A stretch of 64,000 bases of DNA from Opisthocomus hoazin (GCF_030867145.1 NC_134454.1:69794308-69858307); one strand, 5' to 3'. Numbered from the stretch's first letter, positions 27,301 through 41,763 are shown. Numbers and translations: made by a program. The notes: a model not told the origin generated them from the letters alone.

Positions 27301-27864
27301 TGTCAACGGCTCAGCAGGCTGGCCATGTTCTTACCCGGTATTAGGGACAAACCCTTTCCCCATACCACTGAGGTTCTGGCAGAGCAGCAGCCCAAATCAA
27401 CACCCCACAATGTCCAAGGCAGCTTTGAGGGCTTCTGCGTACGATAATAATTGGGACACGCATGTGCTTTCACACTGTCCCTACTGCAGCAATAAGAGGG
27501 ACAATCTCCAAGCAGCGGGGTCGGCTGGCAGCCCTGAACACCACCTCCCATCAGCAGGGACACAGCTCCATAGAGCAGAGCTCAGTGCCAGAGCATGATG
27601 CATTTCAGCACCCTGTAGCACGCGTCGTGCTGGCTGTACAGCCGCATGGCACGGTGCTGCAGAGCCCATCAGGTCATGCACAGCCCCACTGCAGCCCCTT
27701 AAATTGCCTGTGCCCATGCCGCAGTGTCACACAGCCCAGAGCAGCTGGCACCACCCCAGAGACAAGCCTGGCTGGCACAGCCCTGGAGATGGCCCTGCAG
27801 CAGGAGGTGGGAGCTGCAGGCAGCCCAGGGTCACATTACTGCAGCAGGCAAGAGTAAGCTTGAT
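18379..27864. other. Intergenic, no gene recognised
   Basis: No coding, RNA or mobile element was recognised. Short runs only (G9 near 18977, A-rich at about 22911-22920). A relatively GC-rich, CAG-rich patch lies at about 27220-27860 next to the CR1 fragment. Confidence 0.6.
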
Positions 27865-28024
27865 GAATCTGAACACACTGCCCATCCTTAGAGATACTCA
27901 AAAGCCTTCTGGACACGGTCCTCTGAAACCAGCTGTAGGAACCCCTGCTTGTGCAGAGGGGTTGGGCAAGATGACCTCCAGCGATACCTGCCAGCCCCCA
28001 CCATCCTGTGACTCCGTGAAATCG
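27865..28024 (+). mobile_element. CR1 3' fragment, plus strand, degraded
   Basis: It carries the decayed end of the ORF2 (equivalent of LEIFKSRLDTVL), the CTGCTTGTGCAGAGGGGTTG hairpin block, GATGACCTCCAG, and a final CCTGTGACTCCGTGA-type octamer pair. It is older than the tail at 18.3 kb. Confidence 0.82.
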
Positions 28025-31000
28025 TAAGATTTCTCAGTTCCTACTGAAGATAGTTGTTCAGCTATATATAAAACTCATAAAAATTACAGCGTTACCAACT
28101 CTATCCAATGCTCTTGTTGAGGATCATAGAACCAGAACACAATAAGAGATTTCAAAACTCATAAAATGCAAATCATCATGCTTAGATGAACACTGCCAGC
28201 TGATCTTAGGTCCAAGAAAATCTTGACTTTCTATATAAATATGGTTTCAGTAAGAGCCCAGTAGGAACGGAAATCTTTTCTTGAGAGGTAGAAAAGAAAA
28301 ATGGTTTAATCGAGCTGCCTCTGCATGGCTGCAAATCAAATATTATTCTGGTGCATGGGAGCTATGCAGTTTATAGACCCTGCCTGTAGGAATACTAGAG
28401 AGATCTGGAAAGAAAACTGAAAATTTGTCAGATCGATAGGAACACAAAAATCAGTAAGACATGAATTGAGTTACTTTCATTGCTCAATAAATACGGAAGA
28501 AAATGAAGCTTTAGCACCTGCAGGTAATGAGTTACAACAATATTAGTTAAAAAAAAATTATTTTGCCTCTACCCTTTTATTTTATTGGCGTGACCAGCAC
28601 TGACAGTTAGGAAAGAATAGAATAAATAATGTCAACACCAAGCTAAATATTACAAAAGTATATTTGCATTCCAGTTAGAAAAGATCTGATACACGAAAGC
28701 CAAGAGCTGCTGCTGATTGCTGCTTTTGTTTCCCAAATGTAAACTCATGCACATTGTAAGGTCTATTAAACCAACAAACAAACATGATGAGTTCATTGGA
28801 CTAAGCATTCGCTTTCACCCCAGAATATATTAATTTGTATGTACAAACATACTGTGTGAGAAGAGCACTCTGTTTCTCAGTTACTCATTGTGGGTTTTAG
28901 ACATATGGTAAATAACCTTTGGAAAGACTGCCTCTGATTTCCCTGCAAAGTAAGCCAGTTCACTGCTCAAACGTGAATGTAAATTGCATACTTCAGGAAA
29001 AAAAGAATTGGCTTTCTTGAAGAGTCCTGAAAAGCGGAGCTGTTTGTCCTGCACCTGGTGGGCAACACTGGCAGTGGTGACCCCAGAAGTGACCCCCCAG
29101 CAACAGCCTCATGCTCGGCAATGCTCCTCATCCCCAGGGAGAGCACGGCAGAGGGGCAGACCGGACCCCTCGCTCTGCGCAGAACCGCATGACATGTTCA
29201 GAAGTTACCAAGTGGTTTAGCACATCCTGAAAAATTACAGTAGCCAGCACGAGAAGTACCCACTGAAGAGATGTTTTTAGAAAGATCTGTAGGCATTATG
29301 CTGGCACAGGTGCCACCTGCGGGTTATTAAATAGACAGCACCGTTACTCCTAATCTGCTCTTCCAGGTCCTCACTCAAAAATTTACTCAGTCCATGCCTA
29401 CCACGCTTCATCACTCAAGAGCACTCAAGCCTCAGCAAAGAGTTTAGATTTGGCTTCACCAAGGCAGGGTTTTAATCGGTAACAAAACACAGACACTAAC
29501 TTGTTATGACTCTTGGGAGGTAGCTGCAGCCTGGAGGGAGGATAAGGGCATATTGTGTTTACACAAGACAGCACATGCTGCAGTTGGGTGCTCCTCTGAA
29601 CCTCCTCGTGTTTCTTCAAACAAGGCGCCTTCAGTAAAAGCCGCATCTCTGCAAACTGCAATCACCTAGGACCTGGGCCTTAGCACCTACAACAGTTTTA
29701 AACTTCTTAGCAGTGTGTCCTTTAACAGGGAACGCAGAAACAATGAAACATCCCATGGAAAATGAGATAGCGCAAGAAGAAAGTGTGAACTGAGATAGGA
29801 TCTGTCCATGGAGTCCTCACAGAGCTTAAAAAATACATGTACATGTATATACATGCACACACATATGCATTGGCTTTAAAGAGCTTTCTGTGGGCTAAGA
29901 ATTAAAAATCTTCGATGTATATTTTCAATTTTTTATCAGATTTCCACCTCCAACAGAAAGATACAAAAGGTTTAACAAGAAAAACCTCAAGCCTTCAGCT
30001 GAAGGAAAGTACTTTTCCTGCTCAAAACTCTGACCTCCAGAATGTACTGCATCCTACATCACATCACACAACGATATTTACGAGATGGTTGCTCACTTCT
30101 CCATTACTTCACCTTGCTCTATTCTCCAGTTACTCTAGAAAAGAGACTGGCGAGTACTCCCAGTGTCTTCACTCAAACACCTACTGCCCTGTCAGCCTAA
30201 TCCCTTGTATTTTGGTTTGCTTTATGTATTCTGCTTTTACCTGTAGAGCGAGATAGGCTACAAAATGTTCTTTCCTAGAAAAATGAATTATTTTGGTCTG
30301 TCTTACAGGCAATGAAAGCAATATTATGGGACTGGAGCTCCTGCACTTCCTTCTGCTGCGCAGCTCTGACCCGAGCACAGCCGGACAGCGATGCTACCTG
30401 CTTACTGCAGCATGATGCACCATGCACGCCCCAGCTCGTGCAGCATTGCTGTAATCATCAACGTGTGAAAGATGTAATCTGCTCTGCCTCTGGCATAATC
30501 AGGAGAAATCCTCAGATTTGAAACACTGCATAATATTGCTGCTGAGCAAAGGGAGAACAGAAATGCCCAAACTCTTCTTACAGGGCAAAAAAGCAATTGA
30601 AGAAATGGTGAAAGATGAGGGCAGAGGGCTTCTTTTAAACGACTCTTTGCAGGTGTGTTTTGAGTTTTTTTTAAGGGAGTGAAAATCCAGGCCATGATTC
30701 AAAAGGTGAACAAAGTAAAGGTTTGCATGAGAGGCACAGCAAAAACTCTTGAGTATCACCTTAATTCAAGCTGAGGCACGGACAGATGGGAGAATACTTC
30801 CTCCACTACAGAAGTAACAAAAATGAGACCTATGGATTTATTTCTCCCTTCCTGGATGGACACCTCCTCACGTTTTCCAAGGAGCTGGAGACAGAAGCAG
30901 ACAGCTTTATTTCATTTGGACTGATTGCAGGATAAAAGACAGCCTCTCCTCCTCCAGTCACATGTTGCACGAATCCCCATGAAAGAGCTCTGTACATGTA

Positions 31001-34000
31001 AGTGCATGTAGCCTCTGATTTTTATTTCTAAAAATCCTTAAGCAGCCTTGTAGCCCCACAAATCTCCTGTTCCCTACAGCAGGAGGATATGCCCACAACT
31101 GCAAAAAAAAAAAATGTGGCCAAGGAGCTGGAGGGCATTTAACACAGGACACAAACACCTGCAGCATCTCTTATTCAATTAGTGTGACAACAGAAGAAGC
31201 TAGTGACAAGTCTTGTCTTCCTCCCTAAGCATGAGAGGAAGAGTATCACCTCGTATCCCAGAGACAGATTGGCATGTTAAAATATCGTATTGCCTAATTC
31301 CTTCAGGTCTGGACAGTTAACAATGCTTTTAATTGAAAGTCTAAAACCCAGTCGTGAAGCCTGGTTTTCAACCATGGTGACTATCTGTTACTCCCACTGA
31401 TGAACAGGAACGGGGCTGCTCTCATCTTTGAAAAATGAGGCAATTACATGTCAAAATAAAAGTGCTTCATGCTAGCCAACTACATTCAAAGATTTTGTTC
31501 AAAAGCCACAAAAACTTGTTGTAAGGGCTCATGGCTTATTTCCAACAGGCACGCATCAGCATCAGAACTGCAGTGCAGGAGAGAGACAAAAACTTCTCAT
31601 AAAAATCCAGTGGAAAACTCCTTCAAGTGAGCCGCAAGTTGCAGGCTGTAAAAAGCCATCTCATCCCAGCTCTGACAAGAAGCAGTCTAGCTGCAAATAC
31701 ATAAATGAGAGCACATCTCAGCTACATCTTTTCTGTCCTCTAGTGTCAGCTTTTTGTGATGAACAGAATCAGAACAAGCCTTTTTCTGTTCTACATTTTA
31801 ACTGCTTTTTTTAAGCAAAGAAATACCTGTCCTATTGTGAACACTGCACACTGGTAGAGACACCTCAAAAAGAGGCCAGGCTTTGACTGAAAAACATCAG
31901 CCTTCCCTAAACTCCAACTGCAAAGTTCCCAACACCCTCGCTACAGCACCTGGATGCAATCAGCAATATTCAAGTACAAGATTTACCTCAGGGGAGAATC
32001 TCAGCAGAACAGAGAACACAATTGATTTTGCTAGTAGCTTTTCCTTAAAGAAGTGTTCACTACAGAGTTTGTGTAGCTAAAGACATAACAGAAGTGTGTT
32101 TACCTCCTTGATTGACAACATACCTATACAGGCAGTCTGTTCTTAAGAACATCTCCAGCAAAACTCCAGCATACAACAGGCAGTTATTTCAGTCGTTTCA
32201 CAAATGTAGTCATGAATCACACCAAAGCAGAACAGTTCTATGAACAGTACAACTGTCTCTGCATTTAGCGGCTGGCATAGTAAAGTAGCAAAAAAATCTA
32301 GAATACTGAGTTACATTCGTTTAGAAAAACAAAGTACCAATAAGGGTCACTCAAGACCTGCGATCACGGCAGGCACAGAGGCCAGAGCCAGCCGAAGGTC
32401 TCCAGCACCCTCTTCTGGTTCCTGGAGCTGCAGGCACGACCGCAGCCAGAAACCTCCCTCTGCTCAGGCGACACCGACAGACCCATCCAACACCCAGTTA
32501 AACGCAATACAGGACAACCTATTGTTCTGAAAAATTCAGCAAGAAATTTCAGCTGTTGCGATATTGTTCCTATGAGTCTCAGCATCCATTATGCGTGTTA
32601 CCGCATTTATTAGAAGACGTAGATCTGGGGCCAGAACCTTGAAGTAGTGGACAACGTACAGGCACTCGGAAAAACCGCTTGCACGAGACTGATGGGAGAG
32701 CAGAGACAATTGACATGCAATACAGTCCAAGAGCCAGGCAGAGATCAGAGAAGCCTGACTGGTCAAGGCTCCTCATTTTGCCTCACTTCACTTCGGAAAG
32801 TCTGGGGGTTGGAAGTGGTGGGTGGTTCAGACACCATCACTAGGAAGGAAGAAAACAACGAAATATCACTGACCTCCAGAGACAGCATGGAAGAAAGTAT
32901 AAGAATGCCCTTTTCAAATCTGACCACATGGATGACACAATCCAGCATTACCAGCCAAAGGCAGATGCCACCCTTTGAAGTCAAGCGAGAAGTGACACGT
33001 TGAGTGGGAGTGTCTACATCACAGGGGACTCCAAAGCATGGGTAATGTAATTAGGTGCAGGAGATACATGGAAAGAGACAGGAGGATTGAAGATGGGAGA
33101 AGAACCTCTGCAGCATCAGCCTGAGGCAGGCTGGGCAGCACAGTGCTGAGGGTAGAGATGATGCTGCTGACTCAAGAGCTGGGCAGATGAGAAGAGCCCC
33201 AGTGAAGAATCTTGAGATACAAGGGCAGAATAGGTTATACCTCAGAGATGTTACACAGTGACAATCTGCAACAGCTAGAGGCAGTTATGAGACCTCACAG
33301 ACTGTGAAAGATGAAGAGAGATACAAGATAAGAAGTTAATAATTAGGAGTGGAAGTGAAGAGTGAAACGGTCAGAAGACACTACCTAAAAGCAGTAACAA
33401 AACAGAAACCAGACCATTGATTGGGAAGTTTGTTCTCTTGGCTAAGCAACACTGCTTCTGCATCTCATGGAGCCATTCACTTTTCTTCCTGTCACACTGG
33501 TATTTTAGGTCACTGGTGTCAAAAGCTCTGAGGTCTGGGCCACATAATGTTGAGCAGCTTCTTCTTCTTGCATAACAGATACTTCAAAAACAATCATCAC
33601 CAGCTCACCTCTGCTCTCCCCGGCCACACCATGGTCTTTTCTCTCTGGAGTCACTAGAGCTCCCCCAAAGCCCAGACTTTGGTCACTTTGCACAGAGGTG
33701 AGGCACAGAGTGCACCCTTACATGACCACCACACAGAGGCCCTGGCCAAGCAGCTCGAAAGGAAGGTCACCTGCCCTGTCCAAGGACTCACATTACCCTA
33801 GGACCCTGCCAAAGTAAGACCAAGGTAAAATGACCAGTCTGACCGTGAGTGGTCAAGCTTTCTTGCATGATGGCAGGGATAATACCACCCAGGCACAGAA
33901 GAGCTTTACAGGAGGACCAGTCTCGTGCTGAAGAAGTTCGTGGGAACTTCCTCAAGAGCAGAGAGGCCAGCCGGACACCCAGGCAGCAAGGCCCAGATAC

Positions 34001-37000
34001 ACCTCCCTGCACTCTGCGCCAAGCTGCTATTCCCCACACCATTAACAACCGCAAAAACCACCCATAAGCATAGCCATTAACTCCACATATATTGATGCAC
34101 GCATGGTGATGACAGCAGCAAGCATACTGCTGCTGCTGGGCACATCTAACGTGAGGAAACGTTACAGAATACCCTTCCCCGGTCCACTCACGCTCTTGGC
34201 ACAGTGCTCCCTGAGTGCCCAGTGGAGCAAGGGCTTGCCCCACTCACCATCCACCTCTCCACACCTGATCCTCCTCCTCACCTCCTAAAAAAGCCAATAG
34301 CACTATTTGTCCCCTGTCACCCCACAGCTCTGCCAAGATCGCCACTGTTTCAAAGGTAATCACAAAGGTTTCTTTTTCGTAAGGCTTTCCACACATCAGT
34401 TAATGAAGTATGTCCATCCTGGTGTGGCAAATCCTAACACAGTCACGCCAAATAGCAGTGATGGCTTTTATAATTTTTTTCTTAAACAAGAGTGAAACAG
34501 CTGCAGAACTGGGCTCCTCTGCTCAGCTGCCAAACTTCTCCCATCCACGCATCTCCTTCAGATACTGTCCAGCAACACACAGTCAGAACTATATTTCGCC
34601 CACATTTCTTCTGCTTGCTTCCACATTTACTCTTTGACAGGGCTTAAACATCATTAAAGCACTCATACACAAACTTACCAGCTTGCAGGTCTTTGCTGCC
34701 CACACCAGGTACTGGCTGTGCTGAAAAGCTCTCCAGCTCAGCCTGGAGCTGTAAGCCACTGCTTTCCATCAGGCCTCCTCCTCCTTGCAGCTCCTCCTCC
34801 CCAGGCAAGCTTCTGAGCCCCCCAAACCCTGCTGAGCCCCTCACCGCATGGCACCCACAGCTCCTGCATCCAGTGCAGCACCAAGACCTCCACGTCTCCA
34901 CCCTTGCTCCTTGAAGCCAGCCCTGGATGTAACTGCTACCTGCCTCTGGGCATCCCGGGGAAGAAGCCAGTGAGTGAGTCCCAATGGGTGAAGGTGTCTT
35001 AGTCTTTGTCCTGCACCCTTAGCCCAAGTTGGGCAGGTTCTGGGCCTGTTCTTTTCCTACTGACTCGCTGTTTCTGCACCACAACATCTGCCAAAAATTC
35101 AAAAGTGAGGCAATCTGTCTTTCGCAAGTCTTAATAGCAGCCAGACAAAAAAAAAAAAAAAAAGCTGAAAAAAAATGCAGATTTAACCTACACTGTAGCA
35201 GCCCAGTTTTGACCGATGCATGAATTAAGCTAGCTGGCACATAATTCTTTTGACTTCATTTCAGTCAGGTAGCAGCTTCACCTCCTTGGCGAGCTCTGGC
35301 CTTTCCCCACTCCTGCCCTACTCCAGCAGTGATGCACCCTTTAATTAAGGGCACTTCTACACCTGGGGTTACTTGGAGGATGCCTTCATCCTCACACACA
35401 GGACTGTGCTGGCTCCTAAAATCCCTTAAGGATTTTACAAAAGCTCCGCTTGTTTCTAATCCTTTTTTTGAGTCTTCATTTTCCCATTCCTACAACAGAA
35501 AACTATTCTAACACTAGGACCACCTCTGTTCAGCAACAAGAGAAAGACATTCAAAGAAAATTAAGGTCAAGCACTTGCAAGACGAGAAACAGAGAACCTG
35601 ACTGCAGGCCAGGAAGCACAAGCCTGCCCAACCTTCAGGTCCTTGCAGGCATGTGTTACTTGTTAGCCTCCAGTTGCATAAGCACATACCAGCCACCTGG
35701 CAGGACACCTGCCTTATGCTGCATTTTGTTCTTACCTACTTAACACATCTTCCACGCTGTGCACAAAACACAGACTACTCTTCTCCTCGTAAGTGTGCCT
35801 CTGGTACTGTTGTACTGAGCCCTTCACCAACATTACCTTACCTTTGTATCCTTGTGGTTAGCCCACAGCATGGTCCGTTTTCTCCAACTAAATTAATCAC
35901 CAAGATAATTTTCAGAAACATCCACTAAAATCAGTATCTTGCTTATCGTTCAACCCGGCATGTCCTGACCAGCTTTATGTTCTCTCAACATAGAGTAAGA
36001 AAATGTAAGAAATACCAAGAAATAAGAGAACCACATCAAACCTCTACACGAACCTTCTAAGATTTTGACTTTCCTGCAATGCAACTGCATAATTTGAGAC
36101 CATCACACACAGCGAATGTCAGTCGCTGGTAATGAAGTGTTTGCAGCTTAGCATAAGCAGTGGCTTGATTCAGTAGGCTGCTTCCAGTACATGTCAATTC
36201 CTTACCGACCAGTTCATTTCAAACCTTATCCTTTCAAACAGAAAATGTTCTTACCTAAAGCAATGCTACCGGGGAAAAAAACTGAACCTGGTAATTGATG
36301 AAGAGGCCCTTCAGCCTGGCTGTAATTTAAGTTCTGTATATCCTGGGCAGGAAAGAACGCAATACTCATGACAGGAGCCACCAATAACACCAACAAGTAC
36401 AAATGGCAAGCATAGAAAATAAGTTATTGCTAACAATTCTACAACATACATTTGTATTACATTCAAATTGTGTGTGTGCACGTGTATGCCAGGTGACTCA
36501 AAGCTCAATCATTCTTCATCTGTCCATGATGCAGTCACTTGAGCTCAGACAGGATGCTCCATGACTTGCTGAAGATGGTTCCACTTCAGCAGTCTTGCAA
36601 CAGGAAGCAACCGGACATGGAAGACGCAAAGATTACAATAGCACTGAGCTCCCAGACATTAAGCTATCACACAGAAGGAATAAGAATCAAAAGGAAGCCA
36701 CTGTACCAAAGCCACCATACTAGAGTAAGCAGGATCAGAGCTGCACATCATGTCCTGCTATTGGCTATACTGAGTAATAGATTGGAGGAAAAGATACATC
36801 ACCTTCCTTGACCCACCTGTGAGCACACTAAAGCAACAGTGGATACTGTCTGGCTTCAGAGCAGGTCAGGTGGTGTCTGTTGGTACATGACGCAAGAGGC
36901 CTGTTTCAGAATCTGTAGGCTTAGAACATGGTAACTCAGGACAGCAACAGCCAGCCTGGTAATCTAGCAAAATGCAATGGCACAGGCCACAAGGCTGCTT

Positions 37001-40000
37001 CCAAGTTGATCTTTTAAGGATTTGGAATTTCTTGCGTCAGTTCTCAAGTCTGACTGCTTCCTGGCAGAGTGGAAGGAGTTTGCACTCCTTTGCTTCCCAA
37101 GATGAAATTCTGTAGTGCCTTGTTTAGTACTACCACAGCCAGCCTTCTCCCCACATCTCCTAAGGGGAACTCAAGTTCTCTCATTGACCCAAGCTCCACC
37201 AGCCTGATGTGCAGATGCTTCTCTGGACATCAGCAATCATAACAGTTGCCAGAAATACTCCCTTCCACTTCAAAGCTGTACATTTGACCCAGATAGGATA
37301 GGAAAGTAAATGAGTATTTGTTCTGCAAGTATGGAATATCATTTCTGCGCAACAATCGTGCTATTGCCAGGTGAATAAATAGCTGCATACTAAGAGGACG
37401 TCCAAAGAAGATGGATACAGAATGAAGCCTAAATAGCAAGCATACTCTCAGGTATCTTTATAGGGATTTAAGAAATGCATGCCACTATAGACCCTGTAAG
37501 ACCTCACATCTCCATCAGGTGATCAGATCTGCACAAGAGACTGCAATGGAAGCAGGCTCTGGTAGACCCTGAATTCAACAACAGAGCAGTACACTCTGCT
37601 GACCAACCGGTCAAGGGTATGAGTTTTCTCTTTAGTCTGTCTGAAGGTCTTTCCTAGACACCAACACATCAAGAGATAAGACCACAGAAGTTGCTCACTA
37701 ATCTCTGAGGAAGCACAAGCCTCTAGAGACAGAAGAAAGTTTTCAATACACACCTATGCCTCACACAGAGCCAGACTGCCTCGCAAATCGCTGCCAGTGC
37801 TAGTTCAGCAAATGCATTGCCAGATACCTCTAGGGAAGGCTGAAGAGAGATACAGGGAATTAAACAAACCTAATTCAGTTTGCAATAAAGCTCACTGATG
37901 ACTATGAATAACAGCACGAGGAAAGCTGACCAGCTAGTCAGCACATTTATCATCCTAATGAGCCAATAATTCTTGGTGCACAACAGTAATAACCCTTAAT
38001 CAGACCAAAAGTTCCCTGCAGCTGAGTAAACTGCCTCAGTCACTGCCTAGCAGCAAACAGAAAACAGCGAAAAACAAAGACATCCTCGACTGAACTCTCC
38101 TTCCAGTTTCTAGCAGCCAGGAGTTTAAATGAAGAACAGTTATTCTTTAAAAAAGAAACACTAAAGTTGAGGTCCCCATCACAAATATAGCAGATTTTTC
38201 CCCCCACAGGCAATTGCATTGGAGAACAAAAATCAATTTCCTTCCTAGCTGGAAAGATTTCTCAAAGACTGGGACGACACGCACCAAAAATCTACTTCAG
38301 AATATTGACTGGGTCCTATATGCATCAACGGACAACTCTGCTGTAATTAACACACTTCTCAAGAAAGGCAACTAGCTTCTCTTGCCAGTTAAGAGAAGAA
38401 AGGCCCTGTACAAGTCCGTGAAGAAGGCCTCTGGTTGTTCTAGATGAGGTAAACGAGCTCCAGATCCCTACTATAAACACAGGTACCCTGCATACCCACC
38501 GCAGACACGGAGGGTGCATCCCTCATTACCAATAGATCAGAAAATCAGTGAGTGGCTCACCACTCCTCTTGAAGGAGGATGGAAAGGGGAACCAGGAAGA
38601 TACAGTTCTCTGTCAGTAAAGACAGCACAAAGGGGAGAAATGGCAATGACTGCAAACCACACAGCAGTGTCATGTCTGCATGCAGCAATCGGTGATTACT
38701 GTCACTGAAGTCAAGCTCTTTCAGCCCAACAAACTATCTCCAGGAGACATTCCTAAAGATCCAAACCTTGCTAGAACCTACTCAGGGAACAACTGAGCTT
38801 ACTCCAGCAACTAAGCCTTTAAGACAGACTTCCTTGCTGGTGTTTATCTGCTCAAGCACAAAAACAAGAGAGGATGTATCCTGCGAACAGATCATGTTTT
38901 ATGTACCACAGAAGAGACAGGCCAACTGAATTACTAAAATTGCCCTGGGAAAGGAACAAAGTCAAAGATGTAAGAAGTTGCACAGTTACATACTGGAGAA
39001 CCAGATTTCATTCTGCTTTACATCCTCACACACTGAACAACAGGCAGGGGGACAGCGTGAAAGAATGCTTTCACACATTCTGTGGGAATCTGAAAACCAA
39101 AGTTTGCTTCAAGTGACACCTCCCAGGAAAATAAAAATCAAAAAGACAACTGAAAACAGAGTTCCTCAGTAAGTAACCCAGGAAAGTGTTTCTTAGGGTG
39201 GCAAAAAAGAGGACCAATGCACTACTCAGCTTTGCCGTAAGTAAATATAACACAAGGCAATCCAACTCCTCAGTGGAAACATCAAAGCTTCCCCATTTCC
39301 ATATCATAGTGGGAGGACAAACTGAAGTAACAGAGCAGGCAGACAACCACTTTAGCTATGCAGACCTCTGACGCACCTCTGACCTAGCAGAACTGCACAT
39401 GACTAGAACTGAATCCACAAGTACCAGCTGGTTAAGGCTATGTGGCTGCACAACATCAGATCAGTTATTCAACATGCCAGGCTTCAGAAACGCAAACATG
39501 GTGTAGTAGGAGTTCAGAGCAACTACATCGTGTGTATAGAGCCAAGACTGACAACACAGCAGATACAAGAGAAGAAGCCACACACTTTCAGAAAAGACGC
39601 TACAAAGGCTGTAAAGGTATTTCACTCTACCAAGCAAAACCACTGCTCGATTCCCTTTACCTCCGTTGCTCACAGCTCATTATACCTGTGCTTCCATTGC
39701 CAGTCTCGGGATATAAACTAGCGAAACAGAAGTACCAAGTATAAACATTATGTCTACTTTCTCTAAAGAGAATTTTCTCAAATGCAACCTGTAAATTTCC
39801 CAAAGTCTATAGACTTAAATGTAATACAATTCTTCTATAATTATAGTGTTTTCCCAAAGGGTTAATTACAGAGGCGACACTTCTTACTAAACTGAACAAA
39901 GAAGGAAAAAAAGTCTAATGTCACACTTTGAGAAACACCAAGGCAAAAAAAGTTTTCACTTAGTAATAAAAACAGCATATTCACATACCACTAAGTAATT

Positions 40001-40847
40001 AAGATAGGCAAAAGATCCTGTTGATACAATGTGAAAACCAAAAAGGGAACAGACTACACCAAGGTGTCAAGGTCAGTAAAACAAACTGCAGGAGAGAAGA
40101 AGGAGAAATGTCTGTACAGCATACAGGTAGGAAAGACTTAATTACTGATATGGCAGCTTTCTCCTTAAAAAAAAGAAACATTTTTATCCTCTTAAACTTA
40201 CGACGAGAAAATGGCATATTTAAATACATTGTGCCAAAATTAACTACTTCAAAATTCGCATGCCTGTTCCAAGACAAAAACTGACCTCTTGAATAGAAAT
40301 CTCTATTAAAACTAGTAAAAAAAAAAAATAAATGAAACATACCACCTTTGGCTCAAAATTGATAGATGACACTTTGCAAAAAAATGTATTTTCCTAAAGA
40401 AGTTACTTATGGACAAAATCTCAGCTTTATAAATAATTTTGCTTTATAGTTCTAAATTGCAAATTGCTTACCATAAGAAACAGTACAATTCAAAAATATC
40501 TTGAAGGGGGAATGTCTATCTATGAAAGCTACTTTATAAATGTGAATCACCGAGAGCAGTTGTGCTTATGCAAACTAAAATGATCCAAATACAACTATAA
40601 ATAATACAATATTGCTTTTTAAATGTGTGATCATAAAGTTTTACACAATGTAAGCAAAAACGTGCTTATTGCATAGATACACTTGTGCTGCTACAAAAGC
40701 AAGATCTGGTGACAGAAATATTTTTACCTCATTCTGAAATGCAGTCACTGCTGCCAGAGCACACTGAATACAAATGCAGACAAAACTTACCATATTTAAA
40801 AACAATACCCTTGATGCTATGCACTGAGACAATACTCTGTAAATCAG
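28025..40847. other. Intergenic between desert and GPBP1 3' end, no gene recognised
   Basis: Frames such as 33788-34243 (minus, 151 codons) lack any family resemblance or start context. A 14-bp palindrome (TACATGTACATGTA) is at 29834-29847. Pyrimidine-rich patches occur at about 34500-34920 and 35280-35880. The rightmost few hundred bases might still be GPBP1 3' UTR if a non-canonical poly(A) signal is used. Confidence 0.6.
35147..35163 (+). repeat. A17 homopolymer
   Basis: A run of 17 A, followed after four bases by another A8 run. It is not preceded by a recognisable retrogene. Confidence 0.85.
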
Positions 40848-40853
40848 TTTATT
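40848..40853 (-). promoter_or_regulatory. Candidate distal poly(A) signal AATAAA
   Basis: Minus-strand AATAAA about 750 nt after the stop codon. I saw no further canonical hexamer on this strand until well past 40 kb, so this is the more distant of two simple candidates. Confidence 0.3.
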
Positions 40854-41320
40854 TTCCATGTAGTGGACAAATCAGTCAGTGTAATTATTCTGCATGTGAA
40901 TATTAAAATCAAAGTGCTTATTTTCCCACAAGAAATGTGTTCATTGTGAGATTACCAGGTCTTGCAATACCCTATAAAGCTTCCAATTTAAAGGTTAGTT
41001 CTGGAAATCTGGAACCGTAACATCAGGGTCTTTTGCCGTTAATAATGACAGCTACACTACAAATGGCTAAAGAGCAGTTGCGTGCCGAAGAAGTAGAACA
41101 ATACAACAGCTCCATTAAGGAAAAGAGTTTTAGTGCACTTTTCTCGTTTTAGCCAACATGCTACACTGCCCTTTTTGCGTATAAAGTGGACTCAAGGATT
41201 TCCATTGTAAGAAAGAAATGACGTGGCAAGCAAAACAGCATGTCAAGCTGCCGTTTTTTTCCCTATAGATTTGGACACTTTAAGACAGAAGCTTTGCAAG
41301 ACATTACGCAATTCTTTGTT

Positions 41321-41326
41321 TTTATT
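41321..41326 (-). promoter_or_regulatory. Candidate proximal poly(A) signal AATAAA
   Basis: TTTATT on the plus strand reads AATAAA on the minus strand, about 280 nt after the GPBP1 stop codon. The downstream GU-rich element is not clear. Confidence 0.3.
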
Positions 41327-41604
41327 ATTAAATGAGAAAGTCTGACTTGTTACATTGTCATACTGCTAGTCAGAAATGCTTCGGTGATGAAGAAAGTCAA
41401 TGCTGGGTCAACCCAAGTCCTCATTCTATAACATTCATTTACAAAGAAATCATAGTAATGTTCAACACACCCAACACAGAGAAAAGTCCCAGGGCTCTTC
41501 CTCTAGTGGGTATGTTACTACATAAATTAGAAAATTTTTTTTGACAAAATATCCCCATATTTTCATGAGATCAAAATGGGCTTCTACAGACGTTACAGAA
41601 GTCT

Positions 41605-41763
41605 TCACACATCATCATCATCTGATGTATCACTGCTGCTCGTCTCAGAATCCTCATTATCCAGAGCAGGTTTGAAAGTGCTGTTTTTCCAAGGACTAAA
41701 TTTAAAATCACAGATGAGGCCATTTTTCAAAATGCCATTTTTCCGAAGGCCATTTTTTTGTAA
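41605..41763 (-). CDS. GPBP1: GPBP1 coding exon 10, C-terminus and stop (residues 420-471)
   Basis: Acceptor tttcag before 41763; 159 nt including TGA at 41607-41605. It opens with three near-identical KNG units (residues 422-424, 427-429, 432-434), continues [16 protein letters not shown] and ends in the acidic Ser/Asp tail with four consecutive Asp codons before Val. The DNA of the tail is a short GAT repeat, so small length variants are plausible. Confidence 0.97.
   Translation of the reverse strand, partial: LQKNGLRKNGILKNGLICDFKFSPWKNSTFKPALDNEDSETSSSDTSDDDDV

Larger units (their letters stand above)
40848..41604 (-). other. GPBP1: Probable GPBP1 3' UTR (end uncertain)
   Basis: AT-rich sequence directly after the stop codon with no recognisable repeat. 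Its end is set here by the more distant of two AATAAA hexamers on the minus strand. Transcript evidence would be required to choose the true end; it may extend further left. Confidence 0.4.

Noticed and set aside
27083-27598. 171-codon plus-strand frame in a GC-richer patch
   Set aside because: No domain, signal peptide or splice support; overlapping frames on both strands point to base composition.
28121-28180. Possible further CR1 tail (ATCATAGAACC start)
   Set aside because: After the first dozen bases it does not follow the CR1 3' end.
33788-34243. 151-codon minus-strand frame with Cys/His-rich start
   Set aside because: Looks like a possible metal-binding motif but the residues come from a CAG-type repeat read in reverse; no family match known to me.
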